Below, one piece after another: positions 17,706 through 25,644 of a DNA stretch of 64,000 nucleotides. The stretch comes from Myxococcales bacterium (GTDB lineage: Bacteria > Myxococcota_A > Polyangia > Polyangiales > Polyangiaceae): contig SECP01000018.1 in NCBI GenBank assembly GCA_004193285.1, positions 1-64,000 on the forward strand, given 5' to 3'. Position 1 is the stretch's first letter. Each line of letters opens with the position of its first letter. Below the pieces are notes generated by a model, which was not told the origin of the DNA, made no database searches, and saw only the letters and a program-made list of their open reading frames with translations. Made by a program: the position numbers and the translations under genes.

Positions 17706-18283
17706 GGTGCTGCTCCGAGGTGACGGACCGTCTCCGCCACGCCGCCGTAGCCCTGGAAGAACCAACACCACCAGCCCAGCATCATCACGCTGTGGCCGAG
17801 CAAGATGCCGACGTGGCTCCACATCTCCACTCGGTCCGAGTATTGCCGCACGTAGCGGCGCCAATGAAACGCTTCATCCACCAGGCTGTAGACGACCGAC
17901 AGCACGGTCAGCACCATAGCCGGGATCCATAACCCACGGGGGTGATTATAAGCGGCGGTGAGCAGTACGCAGCTCGTGATGCCGCAGAAGATGGTGATGC
18001 CGTGGACCAGCCCCTCTGCGCCGCTGATCTCTTCCTTGTAGATCGTGCGATGACCCACCGTGTCGATGGCGATCGAAAGCGTGAACAGAGCCGCCCCGAG
18101 CGGCACCAACCACGCCTCGGCCGTGAACGAGACCCCGTGGAGGTGCCCGACCAGCAAGAAGCCGCCGGTGGAAGCCACGAGCCCGAGCATCAGGCCGACC
18201 CAGCTCACGTAAACGAGCCAGTCCACCCGCGTGAATTGGCTCATGCGCCCGATGTAGACGCGGACCTCAGAAGGAAAGGACAT
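17702..18283 (-). CDS. Uncharacterised five-helix membrane protein in the crt operon
   Basis: This 193-residue protein has about five transmembrane helices (about residues 24-46, 57-75, 92-112, 120-135 and 157-177). Charged and His-containing loops lie between them (DTVGHRTIYKEE, EAFHWRRYVRQY). I do not recognise the family. It overlaps crtB by 17 bases and carH by 4, so it belongs to the carotenoid operon by position. A role in carotenoid modification, membrane assembly or signalling to CarH are guesses. A second ATG at 18244 (MSQFTRVDW) is possible and would give 180 residues. Confidence 0.8.
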   Translation of the reverse strand: MSFPSEVRVYIGRMSQFTRVDWLVYVSWVGLMLGLVASTGGFLLVGHLHGVSFTAEAWLVPLGAALFTLSIAIDTVGHRTIYKEEISGAEGLVHGITIFCGITSCVLLTAAYNHPRGLWIPAMVLTVLSVVYSLVDEAFHWRRYVRQYSDRVEMWSHVGILLGHSVMMLGWWCWFFQGYGGVAETVRHLGAAP

Positions 18284-19220
18284 CTTCCGGGAACCTCAAG
18301 GGTTGCGCGAGCCTAGTGGCTCGAAATCGGGGGGTGGTCAGAGCGGTCCCAGCAGAGGAAAGGGTGGCGCCCAGAACGTGAAGCACCTTCTCGGAGCCCG
18401 GCACGACCGCGCGGCCGCTGAGCACGTTCGCGCCGTCGTTCGAGATACGCTGGCCAATCGCCGAGTACACGCGGCGCGCGGTAGCGACGGCCAGACGTGA
18501 GCGAAAAGAGAGGTAAGGCAGACCCAAGTCGCCGGAGGCGTACAGCACGTCCGCCTCTGCCAGCAAACGCTGCACGGCGCGCGCAAAGACGGCGGCATGC
18601 CGTCGCGGGAGTGACCGCGCCCCCTCGGGCGCAGCAACTCCAGGAAGGAGGTCCGCGGGCAGGTAAAGGCGGCCGCGCTCCCAATCCTCGGCCACGTCTC
18701 GGCAAATATTGGTGAGCTGCATGGCCATGCCAAGGTGAACGCCGTGGCGCACCGCGCGAGCGCGGCGCACGCCCAGTACGTGACACATCATCGCGCCCAC
18801 GCTGCCCGCCACGCACCAGCAGTAGTGGTACAGCTCTTCCATCGTTTGGTAGTGCTTGCCCCTCGCGTCGTCGTGAAACCCCTCCAGCAAAGCCTCCGGG
18901 TACTCACGGGGAATTCGAGCCTCGAAGGCCAGGCGCTGGAACTCGACGAGTACTGGCTCCGTGAGGCTCTTGCCGGCGTACACCGCGTCCAGCTCGGTTC
19001 GGAGCTTCATCACCGCCGCGCCCGCTTGCTCGGGCGCGACCAAGTCCACCGCGTCGTCCGCGCGCCTGCAGTACGCGTACAAGCCCGAAGCGCGGTCGCG
19101 TAGCTCCGGACCGAGTAAGAGCGAGGCGAGCGAGAAGCTCTTCGAGTTCCGGCGGATGATCTCTCGGGCTTCGCTGGGGGCGAGCCCGACGGCGGGTGTG
19201 GTCGAGTCGGTCGTGGTCAC
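18267..19220 (-). CDS. crtB: Phytoene synthase
   Basis: This 317-residue enzyme condenses two geranylgeranyl diphosphates to phytoene. Both Asp-rich metal/diphosphate motifs are visible: YCRRADDAVD near residue 50 and QLTNICRDVAEDWERGRLYLP near 170. The early SKSF motif is also present (NSKSFSLAS). GTG at 19220 overlaps the crtI stop as GTGA, which fixes the start. The protein should be soluble or peripheral to the membrane. Confidence 0.95.
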   Translation of the reverse strand: MTTTDSTTPAVGLAPSEAREIIRRNSKSFSLASLLLGPELRDRASGLYAYCRRADDAVDLVAPEQAGAAVMKLRTELDAVYAGKSLTEPVLVEFQRLAFEARIPREYPEALLEGFHDDARGKHYQTMEELYHYCWCVAGSVGAMMCHVLGVRRARAVRHGVHLGMAMQLTNICRDVAEDWERGRLYLPADLLPGVAAPEGARSLPRRHAAVFARAVQRLLAEADVLYASGDLGLPYLSFRSRLAVATARRVYSAIGQRISNDGANVLSGRAVVPGSEKVLHVLGATLSSAGTALTTPRFRATRLAQPLRFPEDVLSF

Positions 19221-20749
19221 TCTGCAGCCTCCGCCCGAGGCTCGAATTCCCGGGAAATTCCGCAGTCGGCCAGCACGAGGCCGGCGGTGGCCTTGGCCGA
19301 GCTCACCACCCCGGGCACTCCGGCGCCCGGGTGAGTTCCCGCGCCGACGATGTAGAGGCCAGGTAGCTTGGGGTCGCGGTTGTGCGGCCGGAACCAGGCG
19401 CTCTGCGTGAGCTTGGGTGCCACCGAAAATGCGGAGCCGTGATACGCGAACAGGTCGCTGGCGAACCCGCGCGGGGTGAGGCTGCGGCGCGTGACGACGT
19501 GTCGCCGTAAGCCGGGCATGCGCGCCTCCAGCGCTTCCAGAATGCGGTCGCCGTAAGCGTCTCCGACGCGATCCCAATCGATCGGAGCGTTGCCCAGGTG
19601 CGGTACCGGAGAGAGCACGTAAAAGGTCGCGCCGCCGGGCGGAGCGAGCGAGGGATCGGTCACGCTCGGAGCGTGCAGGTACAAGCTGAAGTCGTCCGGC
19701 AGCTGGTGGCCGTGGAAGATGTCTTGCAAGAGCCCGCGGTAGCGCGGACCGAACAGCACCGTGTGGTGAGCCACGTCGTAGGGGCGGTCCGTGCCGAAGT
19801 ACAGGACGTACAGCGACATGGACCACTCCGCCTTCTCGAGCTTCTTTACGGTCTTTTGTGCCTCCGGCTCGCTCCCGTACAGCTTCGAGTAGGTGTGCTG
19901 GAGGTCGGAGTTGGAGACGACCAGATCGAAGCGCTCGGCCGCTCCGGCCGCGGAGTCCACGAGGTGGGATACGCGCGGCTCGCGCTCGATCTGAATGCGA
20001 TGCACCGGGCAAGACAGCCGGAGCTCGCCGCCCAGCTCGCGGTAGAGCCGTACCAGCGCTTGCACGAGAGCTCCGGTCCCGCCCCGCGGGAAGAACACGC
20101 CCCAGTTGCGTTCCAAGTAGTGAATGAGCGTGTAGATGCTGCTCGTCTCGAACGGATTGCCGCCGACGAGCAGGGAGTGAAAGCTCAGCGCCTCCCTCAG
20201 CTGCTCGTTTTTCACGAAGCGCGACACGGTGGAGTACACCGAGCGGTCGGCGCGTAGCTTGGCCAGCGCCGGGGCGACCTTGAGCATGTCCGTGAAGCGT
20301 AGAAACGGCGCGTGCGCGAGCTCCGCGTAGCCCTTCTGGAATACCTCTCGTGAGTAGTCGACGAAGCGCAAATAACCGGCCTCGTCGTCTGGGCACAGGC
20401 GACGAATCTCCTGCACCATCGCGTCCCCGCCCGCGTAGTCGATTCGGGTCCCGTCCGGCCAAATAAGCCGGTAAAACGGCGTGACCGGTAGAAATTCCAC
20501 GTAGTCTTCCCGGCGGCGGCCGCACAGCTCGAACAGCTCGTCCAGGCAGTGGGGCGCCGTGATGACGGTGGGACCGCCGTCGAACGTGTAGCCGTCCTGC
20601 TCGTACACGTAGGCGCGGCCGCCGGGCTTGTCGCGCGCCTCGAAGAGCACGGTGTCGACACCCGCAGCTTGCAGGCGGATGGCGGCCGCCAAACCACCGA
20701 AGCCGGAGCCTACGATGGCGGCGCGCTGGCGACGGCTTCGCTCAACCAT
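19217..20749 (-). CDS. crtI: Phytoene desaturase (CrtI type)
   Basis: This 510-residue flavoprotein has the N-terminal FAD motif IVGSGFGGLAAAIRLQAAG and the C-terminal CrtI signature GAGTHPGAGVPGVVSSAKA. It introduces double bonds into phytoene; in an operon with crtY the expected product is lycopene. ATG at 20749 overlaps the crtE stop by 8 bases. A start ten codons earlier is possible but would lengthen the overlap. Confidence 0.95.
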   Translation of the reverse strand: MVERSRRQRAAIVGSGFGGLAAAIRLQAAGVDTVLFEARDKPGGRAYVYEQDGYTFDGGPTVITAPHCLDELFELCGRRREDYVEFLPVTPFYRLIWPDGTRIDYAGGDAMVQEIRRLCPDDEAGYLRFVDYSREVFQKGYAELAHAPFLRFTDMLKVAPALAKLRADRSVYSTVSRFVKNEQLREALSFHSLLVGGNPFETSSIYTLIHYLERNWGVFFPRGGTGALVQALVRLYRELGGELRLSCPVHRIQIEREPRVSHLVDSAAGAAERFDLVVSNSDLQHTYSKLYGSEPEAQKTVKKLEKAEWSMSLYVLYFGTDRPYDVAHHTVLFGPRYRGLLQDIFHGHQLPDDFSLYLHAPSVTDPSLAPPGGATFYVLSPVPHLGNAPIDWDRVGDAYGDRILEALEARMPGLRRHVVTRRSLTPRGFASDLFAYHGSAFSVAPKLTQSAWFRPHNRDPKLPGLYIVGAGTHPGAGVPGVVSSAKATAGLVLADCGISREFEPRAEAAE

Positions 20750-21821
20750 AGGCGCGCTCCAGCCGTGCGATCTCTTCAACCAAGGGGTCGAGCACTCGTT
20801 TATTCTCGACCGCTCGCTCGAGCCGCGCGAAGGCTACCCCGAGCTGATCGTGGACGCAGCGGTAGGGGGCGTCGCCGAGCTCGCGTCGCAGCGCCTTGGC
20901 GAGCGCCTCTGGATGCAGCTCGCGCTTCTCCACCTCGCGCGCGCGGTGCTGAAGCCGCGAGTAGCTGACCTCGTCCAGCTTCTGCGCCAGCCAAGCCCAA
21001 GGCCACGTGGGGCGCCCGTTCACCAAGTCTTCGTGGCCCTTGTGAGCTCGGCGCTCCTCGAACAAGCCGCTGACGTCGTCCAGCATTTGCAGCGCAACTC
21101 CATATTCTCGGCCGAATCCCGCCAGCTCTTGGCAGAGCTCCGGGGCGGCGCCCGCGGCGGTGCCGCCCAGCTCGGAAGCGAGCTCGAGCAGGCTCCCGGT
21201 TTTGAGACGCGTGCTCAAGCTCACGACGTCGAACACCTCGCGCTGGGCGAGCGAGCCCAACCGCGCGCCCAAGTCCAGCGCCTGGCCGTAGTGGCAGCGG
21301 AGCACACCCCGGTCCAGCACTCGCCTGACCTGCAGCTCCACCTCGGGGCGGAGCTCTAGCCGCTCCAGCACGCTGTGAGGTAAGAAGTAGAGCCAGTTGG
21401 CGGCGTTGAGCGCGAGAGGCACGCCGACGATGAGGTGCAGCGCGGGCTTACCACGGCGGTACTTGGAGTCGTCCTCGATGTCGTCCACGATGAGCGAGCC
21501 GGCGTGCAGAATCTCGACGAGGAGCGGCAAGAGCTCCGGCATCGCAGCCGAGTCGTCGTTGCGCCCCACGTCGTACGCGACCTCCACGAGTCGCGAACGA
21601 AACTCCTTCCCGGGTCGGCTCAGGAGCTCCAGTAGCGGGCCCGAGAGCGACGCCGCCCACAGCCGCTCGGGGATGCGCTGGGCGCCCAAATCGAGGGTTC
21701 GGCACAACCGCTCCTCCGTGAATTCTGCGCGGATGAGGGTCACGAGGGCGCTCTCCGCCGCCGTCGCCTCGCCGCTGGCAGGACTGCCGCTGGGATCCTG
21801 CGACCATACCGATTGCGTCAT
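20742..21821 (-). CDS. crtE: Geranylgeranyl diphosphate synthase-type prenyltransferase
   Basis: This 359-residue polyprenyl synthetase has the first Asp-rich motif DDIEDDSKYRRGKPALH. The second appears as QMLDDVSGL, where the usual fifth-position Asp (DDxxD) is Gly. Position in the operon indicates production of geranylgeranyl diphosphate for crtB. It has about 60 extra N-terminal residues compared with minimal enzymes. ATG at 21821 overlaps the crtY stop (ATGA). The unusual second motif may affect chain length or activity. Confidence 0.9.
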   Translation of the reverse strand: MTQSVWSQDPSGSPASGEATAAESALVTLIRAEFTEERLCRTLDLGAQRIPERLWAASLSGPLLELLSRPGKEFRSRLVEVAYDVGRNDDSAAMPELLPLLVEILHAGSLIVDDIEDDSKYRRGKPALHLIVGVPLALNAANWLYFLPHSVLERLELRPEVELQVRRVLDRGVLRCHYGQALDLGARLGSLAQREVFDVVSLSTRLKTGSLLELASELGGTAAGAAPELCQELAGFGREYGVALQMLDDVSGLFEERRAHKGHEDLVNGRPTWPWAWLAQKLDEVSYSRLQHRAREVEKRELHPEALAKALRRELGDAPYRCVHDQLGVAFARLERAVENKRVLDPLVEEIARLERAYG

Positions 21822-23032
21822 GAAAGAGCTCCTCCAGGCGTGGGACGAACCGAGGGCGGGGCTGAATCCCCGCCACTCGCGGACAAGGCGCGCGATAACG
21901 AGAAGCCGCGTGGCGGGCGACCGCACAGAATCCGAAGGCGGTCGCCCCGGCTCAGGGTCATCGCGTAAAAGCGACGGACTGACTCGGGCGGCAGACGATA
22001 AAATCGCTCGATGACGTTCAGGCGCTGGTCGGGCGCGAAGGCACCGAAGAACAGCTTGTTCAGCAGAAGGCAGTACCGCAGCTGAGCACGCTGTTCGCGC
22101 ACCAGGCGCGGCCATACCTGCTCACGGAGCGCGCCAGGCTCGGCGGCGGCAATGGCGCAGGCCAGCCGAGCTGCGACCGGAAACGAGTAGCCGGTAACGG
22201 GGTGAAACCAAGCCCCCTGGTAGCCAGCCACGAGCGGCCCGCCGGGGGCCGGGTTCGGCTCAGGACGAAGGCGAGTGGGGAGGGGCAGCACGCCGACTTC
22301 CTCGCGGACCACGCTCTCCACGTCGAAGCCGTGATTCGCCGCGTATTGCAGGATTTCCCGCTCTAGCGCCTCGCGGTCCAGCTGCTTGTCGTCCGAGAAG
22401 TAGGTGTCCTCCAGCAGCACGCGGTCGCTCGAGAACGGCAGCGCGTACATGAACCGAAAACCGTCCCGCTGGGGAACGAGCGCGTCCATCAGCACGGGGT
22501 GGGAGATGGGCGAGGGGCATCTGAGCTTCAGCTCCAGCCCCAGAAATTTTTGATAACCGGCTCGCTCGCTGGAGGCGAGCGCATCGGGCCCGCGGCTCTC
22601 GATGACGGTACGCGCACGGAGCTCGCGGCCGCCCTCCAGAGTGACCGTGCGATCCGTAACGCGCACCGCGCGCGACTCCAAATAGAGCCGAGAGCCGCGC
22701 TGCGCGGCGAAGGCGCCGCGAACGACCTCGTCCAAGCGCTCCGAGCGCACGGCCGCGTAGGGTTCCTCCAGCGTTCGCGAAAGCTCGGGGAAACGCACGT
22801 CGTAGCGGGGCCAGCGCGCGGATACCAACTGGGACACGAACCCACGCGCCGCTTCGTCCACATCCCCCGCGTGGAAGCACCACAAGTGGTTGCCCCCCAG
22901 AGTGCGCCCTTGCTCGACCAAACCAACCTTCAGCTCGGGGCGATGCGCGAAGAGTGCGAGGGCGATCAGGGCGTTGCCCAGGCCGCCCCCGACCAAGAGA
23001 AAGTCCAGCTCGGGCTGCTCTGAGGTCGCCAT
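21818..23032 (-). CDS. crtY: Lycopene beta-cyclase (CrtY type)
   Basis: This 404-residue flavoprotein has the N-terminal dinucleotide motif LLVGGGLGNALIALAL. It also has the CrtY-type motifs LLEDTYFSD (near residue 200) and GYSFPVAARLA (near 280), placing it with the proteobacterial cyclases and not with the heterodimeric CrtYc/Yd type. It should cyclise both ends of lycopene to beta-carotene. It is the first gene of the operon, with the promoter and candidate operators directly upstream. The predicted 5' leader is only a few bases long. Confidence 0.93.
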   Translation of the reverse strand: MATSEQPELDFLLVGGGLGNALIALALFAHRPELKVGLVEQGRTLGGNHLWCFHAGDVDEAARGFVSQLVSARWPRYDVRFPELSRTLEEPYAAVRSERLDEVVRGAFAAQRGSRLYLESRAVRVTDRTVTLEGGRELRARTVIESRGPDALASSERAGYQKFLGLELKLRCPSPISHPVLMDALVPQRDGFRFMYALPFSSDRVLLEDTYFSDDKQLDREALEREILQYAANHGFDVESVVREEVGVLPLPTRLRPEPNPAPGGPLVAGYQGAWFHPVTGYSFPVAARLACAIAAAEPGALREQVWPRLVREQRAQLRYCLLLNKLFFGAFAPDQRLNVIERFYRLPPESVRRFYAMTLSRGDRLRILCGRPPRGFSLSRALSASGGDSAPPSVRPTPGGALS

Positions 23033-23123
23033 CGTCTAATGGGTGTCTAGGCCTGAGTTAGACAACCGTCAAGCGGCCGAGCCCTCAAAAAGCGGCGTGT
23101 TCATGATTTGTCTAACTTTGTCT
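23033..23123 (-). promoter_or_regulatory. crt operon promoter with candidate CarH operator repeats
   Basis: On the leftward strand TTGACG (23072-23067) and TAGACA (23049-23044) are 17 bases apart and could be -35 and -10 elements; the -10 match is weak. The region has five copies of a GTCT-type half-site. On the plus strand GTCTA starts at 23034, 23045 and 23110, GTCTC starts at 23120, and the inverse TAGAC is at 23059-23063. The first pair is 11 bp apart, the second 10. Several copies overlap the promoter elements, as expected for a repressor site. Confidence 0.55.
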
Positions 23124-23390
23124 CGGCGTTCCACTTTGGTACGCCATGCCATCGCGACGACCCTGCGCTCGCGTTTGCAAGAAGCGGACGCAGCTCCGCC
23201 GGCCCCCTCGGGATGCCGCCGCGATCCGGTGTGAGGGCCTTTGGTCACGCGACGGGCGGGGGCAGCGCTTGGCGGCGGCTGTGGCTCGTCGCTCCCCACG
23301 GGCTGGGACACCTCGGTGCGCGTGAGCCAAATCTGCGCGGCGCGAGCGCCACTGACCCGAAGGTGGGCAGAGCTCGTGCGCGCGGCGCGC
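23124..23390. other. Rest of the 358-bp gap upstream of the crt operon
   Basis: The non-coding gap runs from 23033 to 23390, and its left part is the promoter region described separately. In the remainder I see no convincing gene, strong hairpin or promoter. Short open frames here have no domain features. Confidence 0.5.
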
Positions 23391-23915
23391 TTACGCCCTC
23401 TTTACTGGCTTCTTCTTGGAAGCGACGGCCGTGGGCGCTTTCGGTATGACTTTCCGTGCCGTCTTCGCCTTCGGTGCGCGTGAGGTCTTCGCCTTGCTAA
23501 CCACCTTCTTGGTCGGTTTGCTCTTGCGAGAGCCGTTGAGCGCGACCGCCTCGCGCACGAGTGCCTTGAAGGCAGACGCGCTTACCTCCTCACCCTCACG
23601 GATATCGATCGCCCGGCGCGTGTTGCCTTCGAGGCTAGAATTGAAAAGGCGCTTGGGATCTTCGAGCGAAGCGCCCTGCGCGAAGGTGAGCTTCACCACC
23701 GCCTTGTACGACTCACCAGTGCAGATGATGCCGTCGTGCGAAAAGATGGGTGTCCCCATCCACTTCCATTCCTCGACCACGGCGGGGTCGGCCTCGTGAA
23801 TGAGCTTCCGCATGCGGGCAAGAGTCTGGCCGCGCCAGTCTCCTAAATCTGCGATGCGCTTGGTGATGAGCTCTGACGCCGACTGACCCCGGCTTGCGCC
23901 CGACGATTTCTTCAT
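23391..23915 (-). CDS. DUF1801 (YdhG-like) protein with basic histone-H1-like tail
   Basis: In this 174-residue protein, residues about 10-125 match the DUF1801 domain (ADPAVVEEWKWMGTPIFSHDG, VKLTFAQGASLEDP). The family includes YdhG-like small proteins of uncertain function. The last 45 residues are nearly only Lys, Ala, Pro, Thr and Val (KPTKKVVSKAKTS), resembling histone H1 or AlgP tails that bind DNA or other polyanions. The tail is what is odd here. The gene stands alone. Confidence 0.85.
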   Translation of the reverse strand: MKKSSGASRGQSASELITKRIADLGDWRGQTLARMRKLIHEADPAVVEEWKWMGTPIFSHDGIICTGESYKAVVKLTFAQGASLEDPKRLFNSSLEGNTRRAIDIREGEEVSASAFKALVREAVALNGSRKSKPTKKVVSKAKTSRAPKAKTARKVIPKAPTAVASKKKPVKRA

Positions 23916-24013
23916 GTCCCCATCCTAGGAAGGCTCGAGCCGCGATGGCCCGCAAAATCAAAGCGCTAAACCACTTCTATGGGCCGCCCGCCGCCGGTAA
24001 CCTCGTCGTCAGG

Positions 24014-24496
24014 ATGTCGATCCCTAGCTGCGCGCAGGCGCTGACCATCTTACCCGGCGACTTGGGCGATGCGCGCGTCCGGGCTCTACTGCAGCAGCAC
24101 TTGGCAGGCATGCATGAGAGCTCGCCCGTGGGCTCCGTCTACGCGCTGGACACCTTGGCCCTTCAGGCTCCAGATATCGCGCTGTACACGGCCTGGATGG
24201 GCGAAGAGCTGCTCGGTTGCGGCGCGCTCAAGCACCTGAGCGAGGTCAGCGGTGAGGTGAAGTCGATGCGCACGGCGAGCGCGCACCTCCGCCGGGGCGT
24301 TGCCGGGCGCTTGCTCGAGCATCTGCTCGGTGTCGCTCGCGCGCGCGGCTACCGGCAAGTCTCTCTAGAAACCGGCTCCGGGCCTGCCTTCGAGCCTGCG
24401 CTGGCTCTCTATCGTCGCTACGGCTTCGAGCCGGGCGAGGCGTTCGGGGATTACCGAGCGACCGCCTTCAACCGATTCCTTCACCTTTCGCTCTGA
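24014..24496 (+). CDS. GNAT family N-acetyltransferase
   Basis: This 160-residue GNAT domain has the acetyl-CoA loop in the variant form LRRGVAGRLLEHLL, the strand YRQVSLETGSG, and LYRRYGFEPGEAFGDY near the end. The variant RRGVAG replaces the usual Q/RxxGxG/A. The substrate is unknown. The start is uncertain (ATG at 23945 is also in frame). Its 3' end overlaps the convergent gene by 16 bases. Confidence 0.85.
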   Translation: MSIPSCAQALTILPGDLGDARVRALLQQHLAGMHESSPVGSVYALDTLALQAPDIALYTAWMGEELLGCGALKHLSEVSGEVKSMRTASAHLRRGVAGRLLEHLLGVARARGYRQVSLETGSGPAFEPALALYRRYGFEPGEAFGDYRATAFNRFLHLSL

Positions 24497-25059
24497 AGCC
24501 CGTGAGCGGCGGCTAGCGCCAGCTCTTCGTAAAACCCCTCCCGCTCGTGGCTCGTCTCCAGGTGCACTCGCGAGACTCCGGCCGGCGCGGCTCGAAGGCA
24601 GTGCAGCGCCACCGCTCGACCCAAGCCTTGCCGTTGCCGGTCGGGGTCGACGATGCACCAGCAAAGCTTGGCACGGCTCGGATCGCTCGGCTCCACCACC
24701 AGACCTCCGGAGGCCAAGAGCAAGCCTTGGTCGTCCTCCACGACGAAGTAGGAGGCCGGCAAACGATTCAAGAAGTCCCTGAACTGCGCCTCGTCTTCGC
24801 TCGCGGAGTGCTCCGGCACGCTCCTGCGCAGCAGGACCAAGCACGCGTCCCGATCGGCGGGCACGTAGGGTCGAAGCGTGCCGCAGCGCTTGCACTCGAG
24901 CAGCGCGCCCAACTTGCTCTGGCGTCCCTCTTCCGTCGTCACCCAGGGGCGCACGGTCCAAGGTGGCTTGTGACGCACGTGCTGGCCGTGCCCGCAGGCG
25001 AGCTCCGCTACCCAGTCCCCCTCCGCGTCCCGATGGTAGCCAATGATAGCCTGCTCCAC
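24481..25059 (-). CDS. DUF3565-GNAT fusion protein
   Basis: In this 192-residue protein, residues 1-65 match DUF3565, a small probable metal-binding domain (YHRDAEGDWVAELACGHGQHVRH, then LECKRCG). A GNAT acetyltransferase domain follows (PDRQRQGLGRAVALH as the acetyl-CoA loop). GTG at 25059 is chosen because DUF3565 proteins normally begin right at this segment. The substrate is unknown. Confidence 0.82.
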   Translation of the reverse strand: MEQAIIGYHRDAEGDWVAELACGHGQHVRHKPPWTVRPWVTTEEGRQSKLGALLECKRCGTLRPYVPADRDACLVLLRRSVPEHSASEDEAQFRDFLNRLPASYFVVEDDQGLLLASGGLVVEPSDPSRAKLCWCIVDPDRQRQGLGRAVALHCLRAAPAGVSRVHLETSHEREGFYEELALAAAHGLQSER

Positions 25060-25144
25060 GCCACTACACAGTCCGAAGCACGCGGATTCGTCAAGCGGCG
25101 CGCGCAGGCTTCGAGCTCTTGGTGGATGCGGGTATCGTGCGCGC

Positions 25145-25534
25145 ATGACCTGGCCCGCTCGACACATCTCCCGCTTCATCCCTCGTAAGCCAGCAGAGGT
25201 CTCGGCCTTTTTGGCTGACTACCGCAACCTGCCCGAATGGGCGCAAGGCCTCAGCACGGGCGTGCGGGAGGAGGGGGAGGAGTTGATATCCGATTCGCCC
25301 CTAGGCCGCGTGCGCGTGCGATTCGGGGCCGGCGCCGAGCTGGGCATCTTCGACCATGATGTGACACTTCCTGATGGCAGGACCTTCCACAACCCGCTGC
25401 GCGTTTTGCGCAACGACGAGGGCAGTGAGGTCGTCTTCACACTGTACCGGGTGGCCGGCGTCACGGACGAGGACTACGAGAAAGACGCCGCGATGATCGC
25501 CGCCGATCTCGAGCGGCTGAGCGCTGCGCTCTGA
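25145..25534 (+). CDS. SRPBCC-fold protein
   Basis: This 129-residue protein reads as a polyketide-cyclase/SRPBCC helix-grip fold (ISRFIPRKPAEVSAFLADYRNLPEWAQGL, ending DEDYEKDAAMIAADLERL). Members bind hydrophobic ligands; no function is assigned. It is divergent from the DUF3565-GNAT gene, with 85 bases between starts. Confidence 0.8.
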   Translation: MTWPARHISRFIPRKPAEVSAFLADYRNLPEWAQGLSTGVREEGEELISDSPLGRVRVRFGAGAELGIFDHDVTLPDGRTFHNPLRVLRNDEGSEVVFTLYRVAGVTDEDYEKDAAMIAADLERLSAAL

Positions 25535-25644
25535 GGCTCCGCCCGATATGAAGTAGTACGAAGCGTCGAGGCGCCTCGCCAGCGGCTATGCCAGGATGAG
25601 GCCGCAATGGACGACAGCAATCGAGTCTCGAGAGCGGCAGCCTG

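Noticed and set aside
19221-20525. Extension of the phytoene synthase frame up to 20525
   Set aside because: The upstream part is an Arg-rich shadow of crtI; GTG 19220 overlaps the crtI stop and gives a full-length normal CrtB.
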